Shown: positions 1 to 8,730 of the stretch, one piece after another | How the letters are laid out: every line of letters begins with the position of its first letter | Numbering within the stretch: position 1 is the first letter of the stretch | NCBI GenBank assembly: GCA_002256465.1 | Contig: NQJG01000063.1 | Coordinates: forward strand, 1-12,466 | Direction of reading: 5' to 3' | From: Methylococcaceae bacterium NSP1-1 | Lineage (GTDB): Bacteria; Pseudomonadota; Gammaproteobacteria; Methylococcales; Methylomonadaceae | Length of the DNA: 12,466 nucleotides | Program-made: the position numbers and the translations under genes | Notes under the pieces: generated by a model | Database searches by the model: none | What the model was told of the DNA's origin: nothing | What the model saw: the letters and a program-made list of their open reading frames with translations, nothing else

Positions 1-1128
1 GATTTGTTTATCATAAAGGCCAAGCTCTTTGCTTTCTTCATAACCCAAAGGCGGATCAGGATAGATGATTTGCCGGGCAGCGGTATTTTTTAAATCGCGT
101 TCTTCGGGAGGTCTGGACAAAAGGGCTGCGTCTTTGGGTAGCCAGGCCAGGTGTTGTAAATGGGTAAAATGTTTTTCAATGTATTTAAATCGCAGCACTT
201 CCAGCAACGCAAAATCGATAATGGCTTCCAGCTTTTTTGAAGTTTCCGGCCCGGTTAAGGGTTGTTCCAAATCAAACCGGATCACCGGCACATTGCTTAA
301 ATACGAAAAACTACGCTCTTCGTGATCTTGCAGGACATCAACCACGATAATCGGACATTTCAAACGCTTGGCGCTCATTACTTCCATCCGGCACCACGGA
401 CTGTCGCTGTAGCGGTCGGAGCGGATGGCTATTAACGCCGCGCTTTCAATATTGGCATCGATTTCTTTATCAAACTGAAAGCCGGAAGCAATATCCACGG
501 AATCAAAAAACCGGTCGAGTTGGGTATTGTCCAAGGCTTGCTTTAATGCCTCGGCCAATTGCAGGGCTTTGGCTTCGCGTTTGGTGTGGCTGATAAATAG
601 CTTAACCGGCAAGGGACTTAACTTTACGCCTTGCGCAGTGATGCGTTCCGGGTTTGCCAAGAGCCTGGCCAAGGCATGCACTACATAATGAATCAGCTTG
701 CTTTGCACGTCTTCGGCATCCAGATTAAACAAGCGCACAAAATTGGCTTTGCTAATAGCTGGATGCAGATTAAACGCCGATCCGCTTAAAGCCACCGGCA
801 CAAACAAATGCTTGCCGGGCTCGGCTTGGGTTTGCGCATAAACATCCGCTACATACTGCCCCCAGGTCTCGTCGGTCACCAGATAGTCTTCCACCAGCAC
901 AAAAATCACACTGTGCTCTGCGGTGGTTACATCAATGGCTAGCGGGATGTCCAGGTTTGCGGCCGGCACACAGCGGTAGTAAGTCGGAATGGCTATACCC
1001 CTGGCAAACGGGCGTTCAGGATTGCGGTTGATCTTTGTGAATACCGCTTGCGCTAATGGCCTACAAACTGCATCGGCTGCCGGGTGCCAGACAAGATAAA
1101 CGTTTAATAAGGGTTTGAAATTGTTCAT
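1..1128 (-). CDS. Tandem TIR-domain protein, probable NAD-cleaving defence effector (partial, C-terminus outside window)
   Basis: The open frame runs 376 codons from the ATG at 1128 to the window edge without a stop. AAAGGA, a good Shine-Dalgarno, precedes the ATG by about 8 nt. Residues about 176-265 form a canonical bacterial TIR domain: strand A KLFISHT (176-182), the FFDSVDI loop (207-213), GFQFDKEID (216-224), and YSDSPWCRMEV (240-250). In TIR NADases the glutamate of this last block, here E249, is catalytic. Residues about 8-100 look like a second, degenerate TIR fold (NVYLVWHP, RGIAIPTYYR, HSVIFVLVEDYL, then a tryptophan but no glutamate), probably non-catalytic. After residue 350 the sequence YPDPPLGYEE starts a further domain that leaves the window; a nucleotide-sensing SLOG-type module is possible but unproven. 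Known family role: bacterial TIR proteins hydrolyse NAD or make cyclic-ADP-ribose signals in abortive anti-phage defence. Its place beside housekeeping recG-ubiC suggests an accessory insertion. TIR call sure; defence role inferred. Confidence 0.85.
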   Translation of the reverse strand, partial: MNNFKPLLNVYLVWHPAADAVCRPLAQAVFTKINRNPERPFARGIAIPTYYRCVPAANLDIPLAIDVTTAEHSVIFVLVEDYLVTDETWGQYVADVYAQTQAEPGKHLFVPVALSGSAFNLHPAISKANFVRLFNLDAEDVQSKLIHYVVHALARLLANPERITAQGVKLSPLPVKLFISHTKREAKALQLAEALKQALDNTQLDRFFDSVDIASGFQFDKEIDANIESAALIAIRSDRYSDSPWCRMEVMSAKRLKCPIIVVDVLQDHEERSFSYLSNVPVIRFDLEQPLTGPETSKKLEAIIDFALLEVLRFKYIEKHFTHLQHLAWLPKDAALLSRPPEERDLKNTAARQIIYPDPPLGYEESKELGLYDKQI

Positions 1129-1196
1129 GTTGATTGTCCTTTGTTTGATAGCTAACGCAAACCAAGGCAAGACTGCCGCCGAGACTCTGTGTCTAC

Positions 1197-1225
1197 ATGC
1201 TATTGCAGTTGGGGGGATTATTCAA
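1197..1225 (-). promoter_or_regulatory. Candidate promoter of the TIR gene
   Basis: On the minus strand TTGAAT (-35, 1225-1220) and TAGCAT (-10, 1202-1197) are separated by exactly 17 nt; each matches the sigma-70 consensus at four of six positions. It lies about 70 nt before the TIR start codon. The assignment rests on pattern only, and the matches are moderate. Confidence 0.3.
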
Positions 1226-1231
1226 TAATCC
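1215..1231. repeat. Perfect 8-bp inverted repeat overlapping the TIR promoter -35
   Basis: GGATTATT-C-AATAATCC is a perfect palindrome with a one-base centre, a shape typical of a dimeric repressor site rather than an RNA hairpin. It covers the candidate -35 box of the TIR gene. No regulator gene is visible in the window, so an operator role is inference. Confidence 0.35.
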
Positions 1232-1256
1232 AGGGGACAGAAAAGCGTTGCCCATT

Positions 1257-1817
1257 TTACACGGTTAAAACTTCCGGCAAAAAAAACTCACTTACCAGCA
1301 TTTGCTTATGCGCAATGGCGTAAACTGTTCGCCTGCCCCATATCGATTGATCTATACCAGCTTCAGCAATTGCCGATTGAGTCCATGTGGATGGGGCAAT
1401 CAAGGTAACATCCATAGCGATGCGTTCGAGCTTGGGATAAGAAAAAATTATTTCACCCAACGGGCGATTGCCAAGCTGGGATAAGTTGCTTTTTGCGGCT
1501 TTTATAGTGGTTACTGGTATGATGGTTCTTGCCAAAATCAGCGGCTTGCCATTGGCATGGAGTAACACCTCGCGGGTTAAAGCGTACCGGTGTTCAGGTA
1601 GATTGAGTAATCGGCGTTCACTTAAAAAAGGGGCGTGCCAACGCTGTAGCAAAATTTTAACCGCAACGGCATCACCGTAAGAACTCCGTAAACGTTGGGT
1701 TAACGAGCCTGGTTCATAAGTCCATGATTGGACGTTGTAAGGTAGTTTGTGGCGCATACCGTGTCGGTTTTCCAGCCATAACGGTTCCCGGTTAAATAAA
1801 AAGCTTTTAGTGGTCAA
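1257..1817 (-). CDS. ubiC: Chorismate--pyruvate lyase
   Basis: This 186-residue protein converts chorismate to 4-hydroxybenzoate plus pyruvate, the first committed step of ubiquinone synthesis, in the cytoplasm. The match to E. coli UbiC (165 aa) is clear: TREVLL (81-86) carries the active-site arginine R82, followed by RTIIPVTT (97-104), the LGNRPLGEIIF block (115-125), SIWGRRTVY (158-166) and LVSEFFLP (174-181) with the conserved E177. All known key residues are present. The start is TTG at 1817, six bases after the recG stop; it was chosen because the N-terminal PLWLENRH...SWTYEPGSLT block is typical of the family, whereas the first internal Met (residue 21) would remove part of it. No strong Shine-Dalgarno is visible, so translation may be coupled to recG. 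The usual partner ubiA is absent. No terminator is evident downstream. Confidence 0.93.
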   Translation of the reverse strand: MTTKSFLFNREPLWLENRHGMRHKLPYNVQSWTYEPGSLTQRLRSSYGDAVAVKILLQRWHAPFLSERRLLNLPEHRYALTREVLLHANGKPLILARTIIPVTTIKAAKSNLSQLGNRPLGEIIFSYPKLERIAMDVTLIAPSTWTQSAIAEAGIDQSIWGRRTVYAIAHKQMLVSEFFLPEVLTV

Positions 1818-1823
1818 ACTGAA

Positions 1824-3880
1824 CTAAACCTCGGCATAGTCTGTGGATGTGCCCAGCCAACGATCACACAACGGTTGTATGGCATCGGGCGATTCGGTAA
1901 AAATTTGCTCGCCAGTTTGTTGGATATTATCCAGCAAATCGGCATCTCTGGCTAAGTCAGCAATTTTAAAGTGCACAGCTCCGGTTTGCCGTGTCCCCAT
2001 CACCTCGCCGGGGCCGCGTAATTCAAGGTCTTTTTCAGCAATGATAAAACCGTCATTACTGTCCCTTAAAATACCCAAGCGCTGGCGGGCGGTATCTGAC
2101 AAGGGTGCTTGATACATCAGTACACAGTAGCTGTCGCCCTCCCCTCGCCCGACTCGTCCGCGTAATTGATGCAGTTGAGAAAGCCCTAATCGTTCCGGAT
2201 TTTCGATAATCATTAATCCCGCATTCGGCACATCGACACCGACTTCAATAACAGTCGTGGCAACCAGCAAATCAATCTGGTGGTTTTTAAAGGCCTGCAT
2301 GACAGCATCTTTATCTGTGCTTTTCATGCGCCCGTGAATCAAGGCTACGCGCACATTGGGCAAAGCCTCAGTTAATAATTCGGCAGTTTTCTCAGCGGCT
2401 TCGCATTGTAAAACTTCAGACTCTTCTATCAGCGTACACACCCAGTAAACCTGGCGTTTCTTGCCTACCCAATTGTTGATTCTGTCTATAACTTCGGCTC
2501 GGCGTTCGGAGGGAATCACGCTGGTTACAATGGGTTTATATCCAGATCGGAATATTGTAACATTGCCAGAGTACGGGGGATCGGGGTAGCGGTCATTACC
2601 AGTTGATGCGGCCTGGTATCCCCCTGCTGGCCTTTTTCTCTGAGCGCCATGCGCTGATGCACCCCGAAACGGTGTTGTTCATCAATAATAATCAAGCCTA
2701 GCCGATGGAAGTTTACACCTTCTTGAAATAAGGCATGTGTGCCGATAATAATGCCCGCCGAACCATCCGCCAGACTTTCCAAAACCTCTTTACGGGCGTT
2801 GCCTTTCAGTTGACCAGTCAAATACACAACTTTGGTCTGAAATCCTGCAAACCACGCGCTGAAATTACGTTTGTGCTGTTCCGCCAGTAATTCCGTGGGC
2901 GCCATAACCGCGACCTGATAACCCGCCGTTAACGCCAGTAAGGCCGCGTAAGCAGAAACAATGGTTTTGCCTGAGCCGACATCGCCCTGAACCAGTCGCA
3001 TCATGGGATGCTGCAGGCGGCAATCCGCTTCAATTTCAGTAATGACGCGTTGTTGTGCGCCTGTCAGCTTGAAAGGCAGGGAACCCAGAAACTGCTCTGT
3101 GATGGTTTTATCGCTGGAGTCTGCGAACACCGGCGCTTGCCAGGATTTGGTTTTATTCCTGGTTAAGCGCAAACTCAGATGATGAGCCAGCAGCTCTTCA
3201 AATGCCAGCCGTTTCAGTGCAGGAACACTGCCTTTTTGTAATGCTTCAATCGAGACTGACTCATCGGGAGCATGCAGGGTTTGTACCGCCTCGGCCAGAG
3301 ACGGGTAATGGTATTTTTTTAAAATCGCTTCGGGAATCCAGTCCACCAATAACTGGGGTTCATTGTTACAGAGGCTTAAGGCATGTTTTACCGCTTTTCT
3401 TAAGGTAGTTTGGCTGAGGCCTTCCGTTAGCGGATAAACCGGTGTTAAACGGGTTTCCGTAACATGGGCTTCCGGATTTGCAATAACCTGATAATCAGGA
3501 TGCACCATTTCCAGTCCGGCAAAACCGTACCGTACTTCAGCAAAACAACTGATTAAGGTCCCCGGCTTCAGGATATTGTGCTGGTTGGCGCTGAAATGAA
3601 AGAATTTTAATGAAATAAAACCGGTGCCATCGCTGATTCTACAAATCAGGCTTTTGCGGCCTCTGGGTAAAATATCAATGAATTCGACTCTACCGCAGAT
3701 AAGCGCCGTCATACCCGCCATCAAGGAGCCGATAGGATAAATCCGTGTCCGGTCTTCATAGCGGAGGGGCAGGTGAAAAATAAGATCCTGAATAACACGA
3801 ATGCCCAGCTTTTCCAGACGGTTTACCGTTTGGGCGCCTATTCCCGTCAATTTACCGACCGATTGGTTAAGGTAATTCAT
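1824..3880 (-). pseudogene. recG: ATP-dependent DNA helicase RecG, split by an internal deletion and frameshift
   Basis: RecG remodels stalled replication forks and drives branch migration of Holliday junctions. Two frames together cover the family. The first, 3880-2525 (451 codons, ATG start), has the wedge/OB region (about 55-150), Walker A GDVGSGKT (299-306), the DEQH box (400-403) and TATPIPRT (430-437), then ends at TAA soon after SDLDI. The second, 2519-1824 (231 codons, possible GTG start), resumes at VIPSERR and holds VATTVIEVGVDVP (86-98), HQLRGRVGRG (117-126) and the RecG-specific GPGEVMGTRQTG (169-180). Between them the conserved linker resembling SVIDELPPGR is missing. Restoring about 31 nt gives about 695 residues, against 693 in E. 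coli, and repairs the frame. Everything else is well conserved, so the lesion is recent or a sequence error. Without the junction the product would stop between the two helicase lobes and should be inactive unless the halves reassemble. Lies 40 nt after ridA and runs directly into ubiC. Confidence 0.9.
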
Positions 3881-3920
3881 AACAGGGCTCTTCTATAGTC
3901 AAACGAATCTCGTCTGGCGG

Positions 3921-4322
3921 CTAAAGTGGATATTCCTGGGGTTTTAGGAACATAATCGCATCCATTTCCACGCCGGCATTTTTAGGCAATGCGGCAACGC
4001 CAATAGCTGCACGCGCGGGGTAAGGCTCTTGAAAATAACGTCCCATGATCTCGTTGACTATGGGAAAGTTTGATAAATCGGTTAAAAAAACATTCAATTT
4101 AACAATATCGCCCAGGTCACCACCTGAGGCTTCTGCAACCGCTTTTAAATTGTCAAATACCTGGGTGATTTGAGCTGTAATATCGCCTTCAATAATTGTC
4201 ATGGTTTCAGGCACTAGCGGAATTTGTCCTGAAAGGTAAATAGTGTGGTCGACTTTAACCGCTTGTGAATAGGTTCCGATTGCCTTGGGTGCTTTATTAG
4301 TCTGGATGATTTCTTTGGTCAT
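3921..4322 (-). CDS. ridA: RidA family reactive enamine/imine deaminase
   Basis: The 133-residue protein belongs to the YjgF/YER057c/UK114 family, whose trimers hydrolyse 2-aminoacrylate and other reactive enamine/imine intermediates from PLP enzymes, sparing those enzymes from damage. Diagnostic features are the N-terminal AIGTYSQAV (14-22), IYLSGQIP (28-35), [11 protein letters not shown] (57-67), KLNVFLTDL (75-83) and [13 protein letters not shown] (101-113), with the substrate-binding arginine at R104 and the acidic E119 in GVEMDAI. Full length for the family. AGCAGGA lies 5 nt or so before the ATG and supports this start. In many gammaproteobacteria ridA follows spoT and precedes recG; here recG follows as expected, but a polysaccharide-modification gene occupies the spoT side. 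Confidence 0.95.
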   Translation of the reverse strand: MTKEIIQTNKAPKAIGTYSQAVKVDHTIYLSGQIPLVPETMTIIEGDITAQITQVFDNLKAVAEASGGDLGDIVKLNVFLTDLSNFPIVNEIMGRYFQEPYPARAAIGVAALPKNAGVEMDAIMFLKPQEYPL

Positions 4323-4383
4323 TTTTATCCTGCTTATGAGTTTTGCCAGTGGGCGAAGTATTTAATTCTGTTAGCTATCAGGC

Positions 4384-4389
4384 ATTATA
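4384..4389 (-). promoter_or_regulatory. Possible -10 box for the ridA-recG-ubiC run
   Basis: The minus strand reads a perfect TATAAT in the 77-nt gap between the upstream stop codon and ridA, giving a predicted leader of about 55 nt. No good -35 hexamer lies 16-18 nt upstream, so the site is only a candidate. Confidence 0.25.
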
Positions 4390-4399
4390 TCGATTAATG

Positions 4400-5560
4400 C
4401 TAATCAAGTAGTTTATTTAACTGAGCGTGGAATTCCGGGTGATGTTGCAGATAATCGGATCGCATTTGTAAAAAATCCCGATAATCTGCCTCAATGCTGC
4501 TCGAACTAATGCGGTGACCGAATTCAGGTTTATTGCGGGTTTTATCAAACATATCAGCTAACATCATATTTCCCATTTCAAAATTGAAATGCTCTGGATC
4601 TTGCCAATATTTTGCTGCTGCCGCCCCAATAGGCTCGGAAGTTGTATCATTAAACCCGTAAAAATGCCAGGCACTTACCGTCCCCGCAGATGTTTTTTCT
4701 ATTAAGGCCGCAATTTGTTTCATGGCCTGCCAGCGTTCGATGAACTCATCACATTGCATACTTAATTCCAAGCTGTAAGCATGAAATGGGTAAGCAAATA
4801 ATACTAATTCAACTCCATTTGCTTGGGCCGTTTTGATCATTCGTTCTAAACCGCTTAAATCAAGGATACTGCTAGCAACCGGATTGGTCGATATGTCAGA
4901 AGTATTTGCTGCATTCAAGCATTGCGGATTTTCCTTGATACGGCGAGAAAAAAACGTTCTAAATTGACTATCCACTCCTGCTTGACCCCGTATATAAAAA
5001 TACATGCCCTCTCTGGTGTGGCTGGGATTTTCCTTTTTTTGTTCTCGAATGGTTTCAATGGATGCAATTAGGGAGCGGCTGGAAAGTAATAATTCTCCAG
5101 TACTTATCTGTCCTAGCGAGGAAAATTCTTTTGCACAATTAACCATCGGCAAGGCTCCAGGCTGAAAGCCAACTAATGCGCGTCTTATATTGGCATGGGC
5201 CACAGCAAATTCAAAGTCGCACTGCACCATATCCCATGGTGCACCTGCCAATGCAAAGTTCATACTTTTCATGTGACTGTGATCCGTAAAAAACTGATTG
5301 GTGGGGTCAAAACCAATTTCTGAAAAAGAATTACCTAAAATTATCGCCTCGGGTTGTTCGCGCATCAATAAGGCAGGTTTAATATGGCGCTCGTAACGGC
5401 GGAATTTGGGTTTGATCGTATTGAATCCCTTGATTTCAATGTCCCGGTAATACCAAAACGGATCAACAATGCGATTGAATAGTCCGATTAAAATCAGCAA
5501 CAAAATGCTTACAGAAATAAACCTGACAACAAACTGTTTGTGAGTCATGGGTTTACTCAA
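4400..5560 (-). CDS. Membrane-anchored SGNH/AlgX-like protein, probable partner of the MBOAT acyltransferase
   Basis: The 386-residue protein begins with one hydrophobic anchor (about 10-28) and continues as a soluble, probably periplasmic domain. ILGNSFSEIGFDP (74-86) resembles the nucleophile block of SGNH/GDSL hydrolase-like proteins, with S78 as candidate nucleophile; WQDPEHFNFEMG (319-330) resembles the C-terminal Asp-x-x-His pair (D321, H324). FAYPFHAY (255-262) is a typical central strand. Proteins of this kind (AlgX/AlgJ-like) sit next to MBOAT genes and take an acetyl group passed through the membrane onto an exopolysaccharide or other glycan. The start codon TTG overlaps the stop of the MBOAT gene (TTGA), suggesting translational coupling; an ATG four codons on (5548) is an equally likely start. 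No glycan polymerase is in the window, so the acceptor is unknown. The fold assignment rests on motifs and context. Confidence 0.7.
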   Translation of the reverse strand: MSKPMTHKQFVVRFISVSILLLILIGLFNRIVDPFWYYRDIEIKGFNTIKPKFRRYERHIKPALLMREQPEAIILGNSFSEIGFDPTNQFFTDHSHMKSMNFALAGAPWDMVQCDFEFAVAHANIRRALVGFQPGALPMVNCAKEFSSLGQISTGELLLSSRSLIASIETIREQKKENPSHTREGMYFYIRGQAGVDSQFRTFFSRRIKENPQCLNAANTSDISTNPVASSILDLSGLERMIKTAQANGVELVLFAYPFHAYSLELSMQCDEFIERWQAMKQIAALIEKTSAGTVSAWHFYGFNDTTSEPIGAAAAKYWQDPEHFNFEMGNMMLADMFDKTRNKPEFGHRISSSSIEADYRDFLQMRSDYLQHHPEFHAQLNKLLD

Positions 5561-7052
5561 AACTGGAAATAAATAAACTCAGATAGCTCCGAGATAGACA
5601 GTATTGAGAATACAGCGCACACCACACTCGCTACTAACCAGGTATAAGAAGGTTGCCACAGCAATCGCTTCGCGCCATCACCTTTCGGCATGTGCAATGC
5701 AGGTTTGAAGTTCGCCATAATTTGCTGGGTATTGGGAGCGAGCCAGACAATAAGCAAGGACATCACAATCCAGTTAATAGCATTGCCCCTTATGAATGTT
5801 TCGGTTTTGCTGAAATTGAAGCCTTGCGTGGACAGCCATTGCCCGAAAAAACCCCATTTTGTCAACCACTTACCCGGCAGAACGAAGCCATTCATACCTG
5901 CCATTCCTTTGTAAATGGCTGCGGCAGTATTGAGGCTGTCAGCTCTAAACATGACCCATCCAGCCACTACGGCCAAAAAAGTAATAAACACCGACAGAGC
6001 CTGTAACGATTTTGATGAAGGTTTATGCCAGAAACGTTTATGTAAATACTGCCAGCCATGGTTGATGACCAGATAAAAGCCATGCAATCCACCCCACAGG
6101 ATATATGTCCAGCCGGCACCATGCCATAACCCCCCCAGCAACATGGTGATCATTAAATTCAAGTAGCGATGCGTATGACCTTTGCGGTTTCCACCTAGCG
6201 GAATATAGAGGTAATCCCGTAGAAAGTGCGACAAGGTCATATGCCAGCGCCGCCAGAACTCAATGATGTTCACTGACTTATAGGGCGAATGAAAATTAAG
6301 CGGCAGAGTTACACCAAACAGCCTGGACAATCCTATAGCCATGTCAGAATAGCCTGAGAAATCGAAATACAGTTGCAGCGTGTAGCATAATGCTCCGCCC
6401 CAGGCATCCAAAAAGGTGAGTGGTATGCCGGCAGCAGGTGCAGCAAATACAGGGCCGACGTACTCGGCGATGCCATCAGCAAGGACCACCTTCTTAAAGA
6501 GCCCCATAAAAAAAATAGTCAGCCCCACTAACAGGTTTTCATAGCTGAAATAATAAGTAGAAGACTCTTTAAATTGCGGCATCATCTCCTTGTGATGCAA
6601 TACCGGCCCTGCAATCAGATGAGGAAAATAGGTGACGAACAGTGAGTAGTGAATGAAATTGTATTCCTTAACCTTGCCCTGATAGGTATCCACCAGGAAA
6701 GCGATCTGGGTGAAGGTAAAAAAAGAAATGCCGAGCGGAAGAACAAACTCAGCAGTCATTAGTGCTGTACCTGCCAGGTGATTCAGGTTTTCAATAAAAA
6801 AATTGGCGTATTTGAAGTAACCTAGCAAAACCAGGTTGGAAATAACCGCACAGGCCAGTAGCAGTTTTGGTTTGTTGAAAAACCGGTGCCCGATCAAATA
6901 GCCCGCTGCGTAATTGAAACCGATAGAACCAAGCAGCAACCCGACAAAACGTGCGTCCCACCAGCCATAAAAAAATAGCGATGCCGCTCATAAAACCCGA
7001 AGAAAACAATCGGGAGAAATCCAAAAATAAAAACGTGTGAATTAAATAACAT
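5557..7052 (-). pseudogene. MBOAT family O-acyltransferase (AlgI-like), N-terminus broken by a deletion and frameshift
   Basis: AlgI-type MBOAT proteins are polytopic inner-membrane enzymes that carry acetyl groups across the membrane for polysaccharide O-acetylation. The main frame (about 6990-5557) holds FKYANFF, VLPLGISFFTF, FPHLIAGPV, LYFDFSGYSDMAIG, EFWRRWHMTLSHFLRDYLY, LGGNRKG and LLGGLWHGAGWTYILWGGLHG; the two histidines of the last block (H273 and H286 counting from the TTG at 6939) match the MBOAT catalytic pair. The expected N-terminus, ATG at 7052 followed by MLFNSHVFIFGFLPIVFFGFY, lies in another frame and stops matching near 6990, where the main frame starts with AASLFFYGWWDARF. 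Relatives have about 16 extra residues between these pieces; a deletion of about 46 nt would explain both the gap and the shift and give about 513 residues. The main frame alone has no ATG near its start, only TTG at 6939. The lesion could be real or a sequence error. The next gene overlaps by 4 nt. Confidence 0.85.
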
Positions 7053-7120
7053 GAGTAAAATTTTTTCTTGTCGGGTTAAGCACGAAATAACTTGAGCATT
7101 ATATCCCCTCACCCCGTCAG

Positions 7121-7141
7121 CCCTCTCCCGCAGGGAGAGGG
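7121..7141. repeat. GC-rich perfect hairpin, REP-like intergenic palindrome
   Basis: CCCTCTCCC-GCA-GGGAGAGGG is a perfect 9-bp stem with a 3-nt loop, preceded by CCCCTCACCCCGTCAG. Elements of this form are scattered between genes in many proteobacterial genomes. It lies between the icd stop and the MBOAT start, where it could stabilise icd mRNA ends or act as a weak terminator. No T-run follows on either strand, so a classical intrinsic terminator is unlikely. Confidence 0.6.
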
Positions 7142-7212
7142 CGTAATATGTTAAAGCTATATCATGTAAATTTCTAAACCAACAGTATTGCCCCGGGGAT
7201 TTGCCAAAAGCC

Positions 7213-8505
7213 TTATAAATTCTCTATCAACACATCAGCAAATTCGCTGCACTTGACCTCTATGGCATTATCCATCAGGCGTGCAAAATCGTAGGTTACC
7301 CGTTTGCTGGCGATAGCGGCATCCATCGCACTAATAATGGCATCGGCCGCTTCGAACCAACCCATGTAACGCAACATCATTTCACCCGATAATATTAATG
7401 AACCGGGATTAACTTTATCCAGGTCAGCGTATTTGGGCGCTGTGCCGTGAGTGGCCTCAAAAACAGCAGTGCCGGTTTTATAATTGATGTTACCGCCGGG
7501 TGCAATGCCAATACCGCCCACTTGTGCAGCCAGGGCATCGGATAAATAATCGCCATTCAGATTCAATGTGGCGATCACATCAAAATCTTCAGGGCGGGTT
7601 AACACTTGCTGTAGAGCAATATCAGCGATAGCATCTTTAATTAAAATACGGCCAGTTGCCAAAGCATCTGCCTGTTCCTTGTTCGCAGCTGCTTCGCCTG
7701 ACTGTGCACGGGTTTTTTCCCATTGTGCCCAGGTATAAGTTTGCTCAGGATATTTCCGTTCGGCAACGGCATAAGCCCAGTTACGAAATGCTCCTTCGGT
7801 GAATTTCATAATGTTGCCTTTGTGCACAATCGTCAGGCTTTTGCGTTTATTGGTCAGGCAATAATCAATGGCAGAGCATACCAGGCGTTCCGTGCCCTCT
7901 TGCGACACGGGTTTAATTCCAATACCCGATGTTTCCGGAAAACGGATTTTACTGAACTGTGCCGGAAAATTTTCCTTCAGCAGGCGCATGAACAGCTTAT
8001 TGTCGTCACTGCCTTGTTCAAATTCCAGACCTGCATAAATATCTTCAGTGTTTTCCCTGAAAATAACCATATCAACGGCGCCAGGATTTTTTACCGGAGA
8101 AGGTACGCCTTGAAACCATCTGACAGGACGCAAACAAACATACATATCCAGCAATTGCCGCAACGCCACATTTAAAGACCGGATACCGCCGCCTATTGGC
8201 GTGGTCAACGGACCTTTAATGGAAACCAAATAATTCCGGCAGGCATCAACAGTTTCATCAGGAAGCCAGGTATTTAAAAGTTCATTGGCTTTTCCTCCTG
8301 CATAAACTTCCAGCCAATGAATTTTCCTTTGCCCGGAATAAGCGCTTGCAACAGCAGCGTCTAAGACCCGAACCGTGGCACGCCATATATCCGGCCCCGT
8401 TCCGTCCCCTTCTATATAGGGAATAATAGGGTTATCAGGCACGACAAGTTTACCGTTTTGCATCGTGATAGGGCTGCCATTTGGCGGTGGAGTGAGACAG
8501 GTCAT
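7213..8505 (-). CDS. icd: Isocitrate dehydrogenase, NADP-dependent
   Basis: This TCA-cycle enzyme oxidises isocitrate to 2-oxoglutarate with NADP. The start at 8505 gives 430 residues (E. coli 416) and has AGGAG 7 nt upstream; a longer frame to 8610 adds 35 residues unlike any IDH. Seen: [32 protein letters not shown] with substrate residues S110, R116, R126, then R150 and Y157, [13 protein letters not shown] with K229, the metal ligands D295, D319 and D323, and HGTAPKYA with K358/Y359 plus Y405/R409, the residues that select NADP over NAD. S110 corresponds to the serine phosphorylated by AceK in E. coli, so that control would be possible; aceK is not in the window. An alanine-rich stretch around residues 262-283 ([15 protein letters not shown]) replaces a shorter loop of the E. 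coli enzyme, as in some other proteobacterial IDHs. Probably monocistronic. Confidence 0.96.
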   Translation of the reverse strand: MTCLTPPPNGSPITMQNGKLVVPDNPIIPYIEGDGTGPDIWRATVRVLDAAVASAYSGQRKIHWLEVYAGGKANELLNTWLPDETVDACRNYLVSIKGPLTTPIGGGIRSLNVALRQLLDMYVCLRPVRWFQGVPSPVKNPGAVDMVIFRENTEDIYAGLEFEQGSDDNKLFMRLLKENFPAQFSKIRFPETSGIGIKPVSQEGTERLVCSAIDYCLTNKRKSLTIVHKGNIMKFTEGAFRNWAYAVAERKYPEQTYTWAQWEKTRAQSGEAAANKEQADALATGRILIKDAIADIALQQVLTRPEDFDVIATLNLNGDYLSDALAAQVGGIGIAPGGNINYKTGTAVFEATHGTAPKYADLDKVNPGSLILSGEMMLRYMGWFEAADAIISAMDAAIASKRVTYDFARLMDNAIEVKCSEFADVLIENL

Positions 8506-8605
8506 AGATAACTCCTGATTTGATTGAATTGAATGGGCATCGTTATAAATGAAAAAGGTGTTGCAATGTAAATATTCAAGCGGTTTACTGCCGCTATTGC
8601 CTTTT

Positions 8606-8634
8606 ATCATAACAAACGGATTGGCGATTGTCTT
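8606..8634 (-). promoter_or_regulatory. Candidate icd promoter
   Basis: On the minus strand AAGACA (8634-8629) and TATGAT (8611-8606) are 17 nt apart, about 100 nt before the icd ATG. The -10 matches five of six consensus bases and the -35 four of six. Pattern-based only. Confidence 0.35.
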
Positions 8635-8730
8635 AGGCTTGTAAACTTAAAAACGCGTTGATAAGTCGGCAACGGGTCCTGCTAACAAATAGTGTTGTAG
8701 TTTTAAGGTAGTCTGTTCAAGTTGAAAGCC

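Noticed and set aside
65-325. Plus-strand 86-codon open frame at the left edge
   Set aside because: It lies antisense to the TIR gene, whose minus-strand frame is continuous over 376 codons with clear domain motifs.
2519-2540. Programmed frameshift or reinitiation joining the recG halves
   Set aside because: There is no slippery heptamer or ribosome-binding site at the join, and a conserved linker is physically missing, which recoding would not explain.
4382-4400. GCATTA / TAATGC inverted repeat as a terminator after the SGNH gene
   Set aside because: The stem is only 6 bp of mostly A-T pairs and no T-run follows on the minus strand.
6791-7024. 77-codon minus-strand frame across the MBOAT N-terminus
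   Set aside because: It is the third, unrelated frame through the gene; the family blocks lie in the other two frames.
8506-8610. N-terminal extension of icd to a start at 8610
   Set aside because: The 35 extra residues resemble no IDH, contain a candidate promoter, and the ATG at 8505 has an AGGAG site at proper spacing.
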